Shown piece after piece: positions 30,787 through 41,839 of a stretch of 64,000 nucleotides of DNA. Position 1 is the stretch's first letter; each line of letters starts with the position of its first letter. The stretch is from Hysterangium stoloniferum (lineage: Eukaryota > Basidiomycota > Agaricomycetes > Hysterangiales > Hysterangiaceae). Location: the NCBI GenBank assembly GCA_015178975.1, contig WHVD01000058.1, positions 434,001 through 498,000 of the forward strand, given 5' to 3'. The notes under the pieces are model-generated. The model was not told where the DNA came from, did no database searches, and saw nothing but the letters and a program-made list of their open reading frames with translations. A program made the position numbers and the translations under genes.

Positions 30787-31989
30787 TCATCTAGTTAAAG
30801 CATCAGGTTTGCCACCAAGATGGCCAGGTTGAAAGTGGATAATCATATTGAAAGCTGATAGGTATTCAGACCAGCAGGCCTGCTGGTGGGTCAAAAGTTT
30901 TGTAGTAGAAAAGTATTCCAGGTTTTTGTGATCTGTTACAACGTCAATCAGAATTCCCAAGCCTTCCAAATAGTGTCGCCATGTTTTGAAAGCTGAAAAA
31001 ATTGCCAGGAGTTCCTTATCATGAACGTCATAATTGAGCTCTGCTCTGGTGAAAGTCCAGGACAGAAAAGCCATGGGGTGGACTTCTCCATCAGAGTCCT
31101 GGATAGACAGGATGGCTCCAAGTGCATAGTCCGAGGCATCCATTTCAACAATGAGCAGGAAGTCCAGTTTCCAATGTGACAGAATAGGAGCTGATGAAAA
31201 AGAATTTTTTAAAAGATTGAAAGCTTTTTGACACTTATCATTAAAATTCCACGGAGTATCCTTACATGTAAAATGGGTAAGGGGAACCGTGATGTTGGAA
31301 TATCCGCAGATAAACCATTGGTAAAAATTGGCAAAGCCAAGGAAAGATTGTATGTCTTTGACTTTTTGGGGTTCTGGCCAATCTTTGATGACTTGTACTT
31401 TAGTTTCGTCCATGTGGAGTCCATCAGGTCCCATTATGAAGCCCAGGTGTTGTCTGAGTCTCTGGAGAACTTCATGGACTTGTTTGTCATGTTCCACAGG
31501 ATTCTTGGAGTAGATAACAATGTCATCCAAGTAAACAATGACACATACATCAAGCATGTTGGAGAAAATGTCATTGATAAAATGCTGAAAAACAGATGGA
31601 GCATTGGTGAGTCCAAAGGGCATCACCAACCACTCAAACGCCCCATAATGGGTTCTAAAAGTGGTTTTCCATTTGTCTCCTGTGGAGATCTGGACCAAAT
31701 GATAGGCGTGTTTAAGGTCTATTTTTGTGTAAATCTGGGCATTCCATGGAGCATCGAGGAGGTCAGATATAAGTGGAAGTGGATACTTATCCTTTTTGGT
31801 GACAGCATTGAGTCCTCTGAAATCAACACATAGTCTAAGGAATCCATCCTTTTTCTTGACAAACAGAACAGGTGCTCCAAAAGGAGACTTAGAGGGTCTG
31901 ATAAAACCTATGGACAAATGTTCATCCAGGAAATCGTGGATTGCAGAAAGTTCCATGGACAAAAGTAGGTAAATATGTACATACAACAT
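30787..31989 (-). CDS. Chromovirus RT and RNase H, N-terminally truncated
   Basis: A 400-codon open frame. RT fingers and palm: Asp-x-Phe-Leu-Asp-Glu-His near the start, Gly-Phe-Ile-Arg-Pro-Ser, Cys-Val-Asp-Phe-Arg-Gly-Leu-Asn, Phe-Gly-Leu-Thr-Asn-Ala-Pro, then the catalytic Tyr-Leu-Asp-Asp (about 31,535). RNase H begins with Asp-Ala-Ser-Asp-Tyr-Ala (about 31,140) and contains His-Asp-Lys-Glu-Leu-Leu-Ala. The first codons are read from the LTR side of the deletion junction, so the natural N-terminus with protease and gag is missing. Confidence 0.8.
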   Translation of the reverse strand: MLYVHIYLLLSMELSAIHDFLDEHLSIGFIRPSKSPFGAPVLFVKKKDGFLRLCVDFRGLNAVTKKDKYPLPLISDLLDAPWNAQIYTKIDLKHAYHLVQISTGDKWKTTFRTHYGAFEWLVMPFGLTNAPSVFQHFINDIFSNMLDVCVIVYLDDIVIYSKNPVEHDKQVHEVLQRLRQHLGFIMGPDGLHMDETKVQVIKDWPEPQKVKDIQSFLGFANFYQWFICGYSNITVPLTHFTCKDTPWNFNDKCQKAFNLLKNSFSSAPILSHWKLDFLLIVEMDASDYALGAILSIQDSDGEVHPMAFLSWTFTRAELNYDVHDKELLAIFSAFKTWRHYLEGLGILIDVVTDHKNLEYFSTTKLLTHQQACWSEYLSAFNMIIHFQPGHLGGKPDALTR

Positions 31990-32464
31990 CTGCCAGACTA
32001 TATAGACTGTGGAATGAATAACATACCAAATCCAGTAACAATGAAAACTAAACTAACAAACATAAAACAAGGTAAGTAAACACCAAACTTGGTGTTAGGA
32101 ACAGGATGGAACAGAGTGTAGTCCAAATCGTGACAGGTCATAAAACCATAATGGGAACACAGTGGGAGTGGAGTCCAAATCATGACAGGTCATTTAACTA
32201 TAACAGGAACAGGGCTCAGTTAGAGGGATGATGGGTTTTCCAAGCAGGGTCCAGTGACTGATGCGTGGGATGGGGCTGGATATAGACAGGGATGGAGTCC
32301 AGCGGGTATTCCAGTGACTGATACATGAAGTAATGAAGTCAAACATGGACAGGTCTGATGTACAGAGTCCAGTGGGAATTCTGGTAAACTGACAATTGGT
32401 GCGTATAGGGTGCGGGTGCATATAAGTTAGTGCCCGGAGTCCGGCAGGAATTCCAGTTGTAACA
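31981..32464 (-). repeat. Truncated 5' LTR of the 5.4-kb chromovirus
   Basis: Matches positions from about 27,372 to the end of the left LTR. The first part is deleted together with the 5' internal region. Confidence 0.8.
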
Positions 32465-32469
32465 TCTAC

Positions 32470-33102
32470 AATAGTTAAGGTCTTCCTGAGAATAAAGGTT
32501 CGGGAGCTGAATGTATGCACAATACGTCAGTGGAAATGTATCGTAAGCCTTTGCTTTCTTGTAGCCTTTTAGTTTACTATTTATAAAGATTTAACAAGCT
32601 GTTAAATAATTTATAAATAGAGAGATTGTCTGAGTACATGCCACAGGTTTCCTAGTGCATAAGGGGAGGCTCCTTCCTTGAGGCTGAGGGAGGTTTAAAC
32701 GTTATGCTAACAATTCAAACAGACTTCCAGCACAATGCACCAAAAAAAATAGCTTAGTATAAATAACAGAACATATTGGAGGAAATTAAAAGGGACACGC
32801 CATCATTTTTGAAAGGGGCAGTAACAGAAGAGGGATCCCGGAGACGGTTGACATATTCCAGGTGACAACAAACCTTTCAACGGCTCCAAACTCAATAGCT
32901 TGTATTTTTAAGGTGTGAGTACCATCAACTCTGTACAGAATTATGTTTTTATCCTCTCATTCAGAAACAGTGATATCTGGGCAGCAACTTACACTTTCGG
33001 AGGCTTGCCCACGCCAAGTCACTGCCCCAGCACAAAGCCTTCGCTAATTTATGAGTATGTCTGAGAGCTGACTTTAAAATCTGGGATCTAATTTTCTCAT
33101 AT
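32470..33102. other. No gene seen
   Basis: Sequence with moderate CpG and no convincing frame. It may be old host intergenic DNA, since it lies between the target duplicate of the chromovirus and a foldback element. Confidence 0.3.
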
Positions 33103-33104
33103 TA

Positions 33105-33763
33105 CAGCTGTTCCGAGTACCTAAGGTGGAGTTCATAATTTAAAAAAATTCCGCCAAAGACAAAGTGTGCCATACATATCTCCAGAATGAGTGGCAATTA
33201 AGACATAATAACATGCCATGTGTATTATATTGTATGGATCTATATGTGTGTGTATATATTTGGCCTTATGACAGGCTATTTAATATTCAGTGAAATACCA
33301 TTGCAATGATTCCCCTTCATTCAATTCTCTCTATATTTGCATATAGGCTGGTGGAATTAATACTATGTATTGTATCTAAACATCACCTGAGTTGTGAGGC
33401 CTAATACTACCTTTTGAACAAGTTATACTACTCACTATCAAGTGTGCATACAGTAAGTGGCACAACTTGTTCAAAGGGTGGTATTAAACCTCACAGCTTA
33501 GGGTATATTTATACACAATTAGTCCCACCAGCTTATAATGAAGGGGAGCCATTGCACTCTGATATTTCACTGAATATTAAATAGCATCTCATAAGGCCAA
33601 CTATATACATAAATATATAGACCTATATTATATAGTACACACCCCAAATCGGCCTGTCTTAATTGGGTCCCTTTCCTGAGATACAGCACAATTTGTCTGT
33701 GGGTCGAAAGCGGAATTTTTTGGTTTCAACTTTGAACTCCACCTTGGATACTCGGAACAGCTG
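33105..33763. mobile_element. Foldback (long inverted repeat) element 1, TA-flanked
   Basis: Both ends are CAGCTGTTCCGAGTAC in inverted orientation, each bordered by TA. The arms (about 33,105-33,423 and 33,463-33,763) are imperfectly complementary along their whole length, for example around 33,150/33,700 and 33,400/33,480, leaving a loop of about 40 nt. It carries no coding frame. TA duplication and CAG ends fit a non-autonomous derivative of a Tc1/mariner-pogo (Fot1) type transposon. Confidence 0.75.
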
Positions 33764-34106
33764 TAACAATAACATTATTTTAATCTGGCCACGTCAAACC
33801 AGACATGAGTCAATAATAATTTATCCAACCCGCTTACCGCAAAGCCTGCGTCACAGAATTTCTGAAGCGCAGATAGAAGGTCTGATTGATTTTAACGAAA
33901 GGGTCAGAAAAACCATTATGTATTCATGCTCCAGCCATACATTATAACAATCCCCAGGCTGTTGATGCCAATCGAAATTACATAAATCAACGGCAAAACC
34001 AAATTCTCATTGCTTGCTTTCAAATTTAATATGGAAATATAATGTACCTTAGTGAAAAATAGGCAGATTATTTCGTATCTTCTTAGGGTCGTGGTCTGTA
34101 CACGTG

Positions 34107-34860
34107 GCCAACTGGCGCCTGCATGGCCTCCTCAATACGCTCAAAAATGTAGATATCATCTTGGTACAGGAACCCTGGTTCGGTAGGATAGGAACTGCCC
34201 GCTCATCCTCCTCCCCGGAGGGCACACCAGTCCGTGGGACAGTCTCGAACGTTGGGTGGGAGTGCCTCACCCCTCAAGTTAACCTTTCCACACACACCCC
34301 ACGGGTTGCCTCGTATATACGCAGGGGTACCCTTCACCTGTCTTTTCACTTTCTCGCTGACTCTCCTGCCTCACCAGATATGCTCCCGATACATGTACAG
34401 TATGGGTCTCAACCTTTTATACTAATCAATATCTATAACTCCGGGTCCCGGGGCAGTGACCTGACAATTCATACCTCATTCGACACTAGTCTGGACCCAT
34501 CCATCCCCACAGTCGTTGCTGGGGATTTTAATCTCCGCCACCCTGCATGGTCCCCCAACCTCACTCGCGAGCCATCCAGAGCTGCGGTGGATTTCTTCGA
34601 GTGGACGGTCACCCAGGGATTCTCCATACTGAACGACCCAGAGTGCCCTACCCGTAGAGGCCACGCAAACCAAACCGACTCTGTACTCAACCTCACACTA
34701 ACAAACTTTGCCGCCTCTGAAACAGACCTGGTCTCCTCCTGGAAATGCCAGGATGACTTTGCTCTAAACTCTGACCATAACGCCATCTCGTGGTCCATCC
34801 CGGTGGATCAGACTCCCCCCACCCCTCCCGACCCTGGACAAGCCTCATCTCCGCATTGAC
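34107..34860 (+). pseudogene. LINE endonuclease domain (APE-like)
   Basis: The frame continues to a stop at 34,857. Visible motifs are Val-Gln-Glu-Pro-Trp-Phe (the catalytic Glu), Ala-Gly-Asp-Phe-Asn-Leu-Arg-His-Pro (about 34,520), and Ser-Asp-His-Asn-Ala-Ile-Ser-Trp (about 34,770), the Asp-His pair of APE-type nucleases that nick the target. Only the first few codons of the domain are lost by 5' truncation. Confidence 0.85.
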
Positions 34861-35650
34861 CCTTCGAAGATGGGGCCTTGAAAAGAACGGGTCTCCCCCC
34901 TCCTTGACAGGGTCAACTCCCTCCCCCTGCTTTCTACCCAGGACCTCGACCACGCCTTCGACACATCGTTCGAAGCCCTACTCAATGCCACAGAGGGTGT
35001 CATGCCCAAAAGTAAGACGAAACTCAAGCACTGTGCTCCTTGGTGGAACGACACATGCGACTCAGCACTCCTGGACATCCAGACGGCTGCTCGAGTAAAC
35101 AAAAGCATTGCCAGGAGTAGGTTCCGAGGCGTAGTCCGCACTGCCAAACGGGAGTGCACAGATATCATGTGTGACACGGCCCCCACAGAAATATGGAGCC
35201 TCACCAAATGGGCCACGGGGAGCCGCCGCTCTCGGACTCCCCCTATCCGCTCCGCCACAGGTGTCTCCACCCACCCCGAGGAGCATGGCCGTGCATTTGC
35301 CCAAGCCTTCTTTCCCGCCGCAGCCCCACCAGCTCTGATCGACTTACCTGACGACCCACCGCCCCTTCCGATCCGGGACTTCCCTGCCTTCACTCAGGGT
35401 GAGATCCGGAACTCTTTATCCTCTACATCCAATAGATCTGCACCCGGTGAGTCAGGCATCAACTGGAGACTCATCAAGTGGGCCTTTGAGGTCAACCCAG
35501 ATGTGATAACAACTCCTAAATGGATGTGTCACCCACCAACACCACCCAACACGCCTTAAGACTGCCATTGTCACTGTTGTCCCTAAGCCCAGGAAGGCAG
35601 ACATGTCTAACCCCTGCTCTTATCGTCCTATCTCCCTCCTTGAATGCCTC
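34861..35650 (+). pseudogene. LINE linker and RT entry region
   Basis: Frame 35,002-35,559 encodes the linker (Trp-Trp-Asn-Asp, Thr-Ala-Lys-Arg-Glu) and the approach to RT (Ser-Ala-Pro-Gly-x-Ser-Gly-Ile). It continues after a shift with the Lys-Pro-x-Lys...Tyr-Arg-Pro-Ile-Ser-Leu-Leu motif of RT block 1-2 at about 35,585-35,645. Sequence then jumps directly to the thumb/linker. RT blocks with the Tyr/Phe-x-Asp-Asp site are missing. Confidence 0.75.
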
Positions 35651-36738
35651 AGCAAGCTTCGTGCGCCGATCAAACAAGAGTGGGGGAAAGACTCCACCTC
35701 CTACCATCATACACCGTTTGGCTGCCCTCACGAGTGCCAAGTCGGAGAGAATCTCCCCATACATCCCACCACCCTGGGAGAGAGAGAACCCCTGGGGTGA
35801 CCGCCTCCAAACCATCCTCCCAGCTGCACGCTCTTCTGACGAAGAACGCCAAAGGTTCATCAACCAGCTCAAGAGCCGCATCCAAGTAATATCTACTGAC
35901 CCGTATCACCTGGCCGTATTCACTGATGGATCAAGACGACGATCCAATGGCTATAAACGGACAGGATGTGGCTTCTCAGCAGTTCATCTTGGGACAGAGG
36001 TCGCCCCCCCCGCCTGCCAGGAATCATTGACCAGTTCCCTTCCATAACGTGTACAACATTCTTTGCTGACAACCAGGCAGCAATATTGTCTATTCTAGAT
36101 CCATTACCACACCCAGCACAACTGTGTTCAGCCCTATTCCGCAAACATGTTGATTCCTGCTTACCTCCTCCCGGTGCACCTCCTTGGAAATATCGTGGGT
36201 CCCAGGCCACTCAGGCTTTCAAGGCAATGAACGCGCAGACACACTGGCAAAGCAGGCCACCTCTGCCAGGCCAGTACTGCACTCGACTATCACTTGGGCC
36301 CGGGAAAGGGCCAAAGTCCGCTCAGTTAGAGAATGGGGCAGGGATTGGGCCGCCAAACCGCACTCGAATGCCTCAGCTCTGGTCCTCACTAGCCCGCCAT
36401 CGCTCAAACTCTCTCCCATCCACAAGGACTTCCCCGGCTCCCGAGCGCAACACACCCGCCTCACCCAAGCAATCACCGGGCATGGCTTCCTTGGGGAGCA
36501 CTACTCTCGCTTTCTTCCCAACCTCTCCACTGCCTGCCCATGTGGCTCCGCACCTCTCCAGACGCGCGAACACATCCTCACCAGCTGCTCCCTCTTTGAA
36601 GTACACCGCTCCCTCCTGCGCAAGGTCTCGTGTGGACTCGACCTAGCCTTCCTCTTGGGCACGAAGTCGGGGCTCAGGGCAGTTTTTAAGTTCATTTGCC
36701 AAATTGCTGCCTTTGCGAAACAGCCTAACAGACCTTAG
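35650..36738 (+). pseudogene. LINE RNase H and C-terminal knuckle
   Basis: RNase H starts with Val-Phe-Thr-Asp-Gly-Ser near 35,918 and continues with a frame change near 36,045 (Phe-Phe-Ala-Asp-Asn-Gln-Ala-Ala). Frame 36,184-36,738 carries Trp-Val-Pro-Gly-His-x-Gly-x-x-Gly-Asn-Glu-x-Ala-Asp, then the terminal Cys-Pro-Cys-Gly...His-Ile-Leu-x-x-Cys knuckle at 36,535-36,590. Stop at 36,736. Confidence 0.8.
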
Positions 36739-37318
36739 AACCCCATTTCGACCCAACCTGGCACGCTTGAAACCACACAGACTCACGACCCACCCTAGAG
36801 GCCCTCTTGCCACGGACCTCCCGCTTGACCTACGCCTCCTATCTCCTGGACACTGAAAAGTCTCCTTCTAGCTATTTGTATTTCCTTCACGTACTTATAT
36901 CCCCTTTGCATGCTTGTATTATCCTCTTGTGTCTCTTTCTTTTTGTGCGTACAACCCCCACTTCCCACCTCACACCGAAAACCCAGACTGCTTCCCTCCC
37001 ACCAAAATCCCTCATACCCATGTAGCTCACTCGGCACTTCGTAATTCCGTAGCATAGTTTAGTGGGGACATGCCCCTGGCCGCAGTTAGTCCTTGTTACT
37101 TGAAGCGGGATACAAATATATCAAAAAAAAAACAAAAAAAAAACAAAAAAAAAAAGGTCTGTACACGTGACGCGCTTCACGCCAACATCCCGGCGCAATG
37201 TGTCACAGATCTTTTTATGATAGTAGTGAATCATCTTCTGACATGATAGGTTTGGTGCTAGCTTAAATGTACACTTTAAAATTATGCATTAACCTCCAAA
37301 AACATGGTCCACCATTTA

Positions 37319-38020
37319 CAGCGCTTTTCATTACGTAAGGCGCGCGCTAGATTTGCGCGGAAATATTGCTGAAAGTTGCGAACCTCGTAGCTTGCTCGAT
37401 AATTGACCAATTGTCTTGTAACTTAATATACGTATTTTAATACTATATATCTAGTGTAATATGATGTTATAACTCCAAAATTTGACCTACAGCATGTTTC
37501 CCAAAATTGCAGTCCATTTGAGCTTGCGAACCAATTCATGAGCCAACAGATGTGTCACTCGCAATGAGCTTGTAATATGTTGTTTTATATGTATCTAGGT
37601 AGTAAAAAATGACAGCGCCTGGCTTTTGATGTCTAAATACCAGCTGAAAACCTGTATGAGGGTAGTTGTATGCATTTACTCGGCAACCTCACTCACATTA
37701 GCTCTGACCGCAAAAGCCAGGCGCTGTCATTTTTTACTACCTAGATACATGTAAAACAACATATTACAAGCTCATTGCGAGTGACACATCTGTTGGCTCA
37801 TGAATTGGTTCGCAAGCTCAAATGGACTGCAATTTTGGGAAACATGCTGTAGGTCAAATTTTGGAGTTATAACATCATATTATACTAGATATATAGTATT
37901 AAAATACGTATATTAAGTTACAAGACAATTGGTCAATTATTGAGCAAGCTACGAGGTTCGCAACTTTCAGCAATATTTCCGCGCAAATCTAGCGCGCGCC
38001 TTACGTAATGCAAAGCGCTG
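37319..38020. mobile_element. Foldback element 2, near-perfect 309-bp arms, TA-flanked
   Basis: Arms 37,319-37,627 and 37,712-38,020 are inverted copies with only a handful of mismatches, separated by an 84-nt loop. The ends read CAGCGCTTTTCATTACG and its inverse, each bordered by TA. No frame is present. It lies 480 bp upstream of the F-box start codon. Terminal CAG plus TA duplicates match foldback element 1, although the sequences are unrelated. Confidence 0.85.
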
Positions 38021-38498
38021 TAAGTTTTAATATGAAAAGTTGAAGAAATAGGTGAGCCGCCCCTCGGAAAAGGCTGTTTCATCGTCATTTCCAACAGTGT
38101 CTCAAAAGGTTTTTCACCGTTTATCTAATGCTTAATATTTAGGTCCATAATGTAATTGTTATCTGAACATATTGTGACCACAACCACTGAGACCTTCGGA
38201 TACCATGTTTCCTTGAATTTAATAACAGGCCGAAACAACTGGGCTGCCGTCATGCTTTATATTTCTTATCTTTCTATTGTAAACATTGTTCTTCCGAGTT
38301 TGGATGGTAATAATCGAAAAAGAAAGCAAGCGGCGAGGTCATTGGTTCCATTTTAGGTTCAACTGTTCAATATAAAGTCCCCATGTCTTAGTAGCAATGG
38401 GCTTAGTCATTTAATAACCTGTGTCGCATACGCGTAGCACTAACTTCGCAAATCCTAAAATCCTCACCATTTTCTCTTTTAACGTAGTTCTTGCCTCA

Positions 38499-40315
38499 AT
38501 GGATGGACCATCTATGGCTTCACGCTCCCCATTGGATAAACCGAATGAAGCCCTGAGACATATTTCACTATATGTACCACCTGAAACTTGGGAACGGATT
38601 TACTTCTTCCTCGACGACGCGCGAGACCTCTATTCTTTGGCGTTGACGTGCAAGACCCATAGAGAGGCCGTTATACCAGCGCACCTCTATTTCAGAAGAC
38701 TTTCTTGTAGTCTCATGGATGAACATTTCTGGACGCAAAGTGCAGAGCAGCCAGGGTATCTCACCCGTGTAGAGTGGCTCGACCTCAACCACCGAGTGAT
38801 GTCTCCGGCATTCTTCAGGACGTTTGAATGGCCGCAGCCTTCCACCGAGACGATTGAATTTGAGGAATCAGACCCACATCGGCAAACAGCTGTCGATGAG
38901 GAGGAGGCAACATCTGACCTATCGTCTACACCTAGGCAGGTTACCACACCCGAAGAAACGACGACACCCGAGGAAATTATAATTACTGCCTCGAGTAAAG
39001 CCCTTGCTAAAGCCATTCAACGCATGAAGTATCTGAAACGTTTCCGAGCCGATTTCTTCTCTCTCAAGCACTGTTTGGACATCTTTGTCGGTCGACTATG
39101 CGACCCACGCAATTGCCCCAATCTGAAAGAATTAGACATTAGCATTGTCTGCGACCTCTCTCTTACTGCCGCCATATTCGATCTCTTCAGGCCTCTTGTA
39201 AGTGTCTTTGAAGCTCTAAAATTACATCTCGTTAACTATATTTTGACATTGAGTAGTTTTTAAATTTTACAAACCTTACTCATGTTGTGATCACTATCTT
39301 TGAGAGTCCTGTTCCTGTTGGGCACCCTGCTTGGGGTACCAAAGTCTTGGACTGCCTTTCCCGCAACTGCTCTTCTCTCACCAAGCTGCTCCTCTCCTAC
39401 CAGTATTCGGATGCCTGGGACATACCTACCGTTGAACCGGAATTAGAGCTTGCCTACCTGTTCGTTAATGGACAGTGGCCGCGGTTGTCGCACCTCACCC
39501 TCAATCTCACCGAGAATGGTGTTTTTATTAGGCCCATTAACGCCGACGAAGGTGTAGTTGAACAATTCTTTAATCGACATAAGAATTTGGAGGCACTATT
39601 ACTTCACAAGGCGCCCGAGAAACTGGTAACCGACCGTGTCCCCTCAGATGTGATCAGGATCCCATCGGGATCTTTGCCTTGCCTGAAGGCGCTCTCTTCC
39701 TCAGAAGCCATACACACGATCCCCATTGATATAATCGCTCGCCTCACATTTCTGAAGGCAAAAAGGATTACAGAACATGACTCTGACTACCTTACAAATC
39801 TATGCTCTCTTCCGAATCCATGCTTGCTTCGGACTTGTGTAACCAAATGCTCTGTCGAGATATTTAAAAAACTGATCAAAGCAGCACCTAATATCGAGAA
39901 ACTCTCTCTCCGGATTCCAGCTAGTCAGCTTGTTAGCCCAGTCTCTAATTGTTTCACTCACATCGGTTAACTCACTTTTATATTTTGGCTAATGATTTAG
40001 GACAAATACGAAGCAATGAAACCTTACATAGATGTTATTCCCACCATGCAACGCCTCACCCACTTGGCAGGATTTACGAGAGATCTTGAACCTACATCGC
40101 ATGCCCAGTATCTTCGTCAACTGGTGAAGGTTAAAACGTTAACATACGTTCTGGTGACAGTTGTTGAGCATGAACCCGCCAAACGGGAAAGAGAGACTTG
40201 GATATTTTTGGAACGACGCTCCGAGTTCAAAGATGTATATGGTTATCACCCTGCCGAAGGGGTTCCCGATGTATCATCTTGGGGGGACTTATTCCGGGGA
40301 CTCAAATGGGTATAA
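38499..40315 (+). CDS. F-box protein, 562 residues, 3 exons
   Basis: Exons 38,499-39,197, 39,257-39,931 and 40,001-40,315 join in phase 0 at both introns (gtaagt...gtag and gttagc...ttag). I start at the Met in Met-Asp-Gly-Pro because the upstream Met at 38,421 adds an unlikely leader. Residues about 25-75 form an F-box (Pro-Glu-Thr-Trp-Glu-Arg-Ile...Leu-Ala-Leu-Thr-Cys-Lys) that would bind Skp1 in an SCF ubiquitin ligase. A Thr/Glu-rich low-complexity segment (about 125-165) follows, then a region with leucine-rich spacing. Such F-box proteins form large families in Agaricomycetes and their substrates are unknown. The gene is intact and CpG-normal. Confidence 0.85.
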
Positions 40316-41839
40316 TGTCCTTAAGTGTCTCAGCTTTCATAGTTATATGATATAGTTAGTGCTCCGTCTTTATATATACCTAAGTAGCGTAGCCATCGAT
40401 TGCATTGCACTATAATTGTTATTGTAACAGCCAAAATCCAGGATTGGGAGTAACCAGAGGAGCGCATCGGACACACGAGAGCGGTCTAATGGCCACATAC
40501 GAAATCATGGGTACATGTTGTCGCCTAAAGAATCAAGTAGTAGTTTCGGCGATATTGTAGGTTTGGTGATTAGAAGGTGTAATCTGCAAGGTTTTAGCTT
40601 GCAAGGATAAAAGTAAACAAATTTACACCATTTCATTAGACCGTGCTGGTAGTGTTGAGCTATTGAATAAATTTAAGACTGGACGTATTGAGCAACCATT
40701 CGAAAGCTAATTTCGATCCCGGCCGACGGAGATTTTAGCCACGAACCTCTCGCATAGCGGTATATTGGTTGAAGTATATGAGTTCAGGGAGAGATACCGG
40801 AGGATATTTGGACTGGCATGGCGTGTCTCTTATAAACTAGTCGCACATTTCATGCTGTGCTACGGATCTTTTGCGCCACGAATTCCTCAAATTATCACCC
40901 AAAACACATTCACAATATCCAACGTGCTTTATGCATCAGCGTCCTGAATGATCTAGATGATCTGACCGGTGGAGTAAGTATGTGCGCGTTTGATTTAGAA
41001 AGAGGAGGTCGTAGGGGAACACAAAGAACACCACAGAAACAGAAGTCACAGTCACACTCGTCAGGCATGATGTAATGGAAAAATGAAGATGCTGGCTAAA
41101 AACCATTTTAGGTCATACGTTACGCCCCACAACCCACGACGTGCCGCGGTAGCGCTTAGGAGGGCACCCAGGGTGACGTCGGCTCAATATTGAAACCTTC
41201 ACTAAGTATATAAGTATCTACCTAGTAGTAACTTAAGTAATATTAAGTAAGCTGTGACTTGAAAACTATGTTAATACGCATGCCTTTCAATGAGTGATAA
41301 AGCTTCACCTGAGAGAATAAGCGCCTGCTCTCCATCCTACATACATAGAGTTGTGTAATTAATTTCGAATTATACAGTCGCTCCAATTTCCATGATGTTT
41401 CAGCTGAATAAGAGTGCTGATGTCAAGATCCTATAATACAGGGCATTGTGGGGTCGTTATTACACAATCACACACAGGGCACATAGTGGCTTCCGATGGC
41501 GACGTTCCTGGAGAGCAACGAACGCTAGCGTCGACGCGTAACAAACAAAGAAAATAGAAAATAACTCGTCAAATGTTTCCTTGATCTATTATCCGTGTCA
41601 TTCTGCCTATGGTGGATCAAGCTTATCTCCATGTAATTGCTTTCGGTGTTAACATTTCATATTGTAGGTGATAATAGTGCCGTGTTAGCTCCCCGTGTCG
41701 AGTGTGCCATAGTCAGCGAAAATAGAGAGAAGACGAAGGAAAATAGCAGTTGAAGCATTCCGCAGCGTAGCCTTTATCTAAATAAATTGAAGTGTATTCT
41801 GATTTCTACAAAATAACAATTGCCGAAAAAAGAGTATAA
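40316..41839. other. Intergenic, no gene supported
   Basis: Only short frames occur (60-72 codons, e.g. 40,765-40,947) without domain or intron support. It lies between the 3' ends of the convergent F-box and synthase genes. Confidence 0.4.

Larger units (their letters stand above)
27053..32464 (-). mobile_element. Internally deleted chromovirus with intact target duplication TCTAC
   Basis: TCTAC flanks both ends (27,048-27,052 and 32,465-32,469). The left LTR (27,053-27,800, 3' LTR in element orientation) is complete, with a polypurine tract next to it (minus strand AAAGGGAGGGTAC). The right LTR is cut at about 31,981. The deletion joins it directly to RT and removes the rest of the 5' LTR, gag, protease and the RT start. 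RT-RNase H (31,989-30,787), integrase (30,642-29,320) and chromodomain (about 29,340-29,210) are otherwise well kept, so the element is younger than the one at 13-23 kb. Confidence 0.85.
34107..37155 (+). mobile_element. 5'-truncated LINE (Tad-like) with 14-bp target duplication
   Basis: GGTCTGTACACGTG occurs at 34,093-34,106 and 37,156-37,169, exactly around the element, which ends in an A-rich tail (37,122-37,155). It starts inside the endonuclease domain, so it is 5' truncated. It encodes endonuclease, an RT start, RNase H and a C-terminal cysteine knuckle, but the catalytic RT core is absent. CpG is high, so it is recent. Confidence 0.9.

Noticed and set aside
31228-31833. 201-codon plus-strand frame
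   Set aside because: It lies opposite the conserved RT-RNase H codons and shows no domain of its own.
34845-35393. 182-codon minus-strand frame, Arg/Gly/Ser-rich
   Set aside because: Complement of GC-rich LINE linker codons; composition is that of a reverse-frame shadow.
33105-38020. The two foldback elements as a CRISPR-like or direct repeat array
   Set aside because: Each is a single inverted repeat with a loop; there are no regularly spaced direct repeats with spacers.
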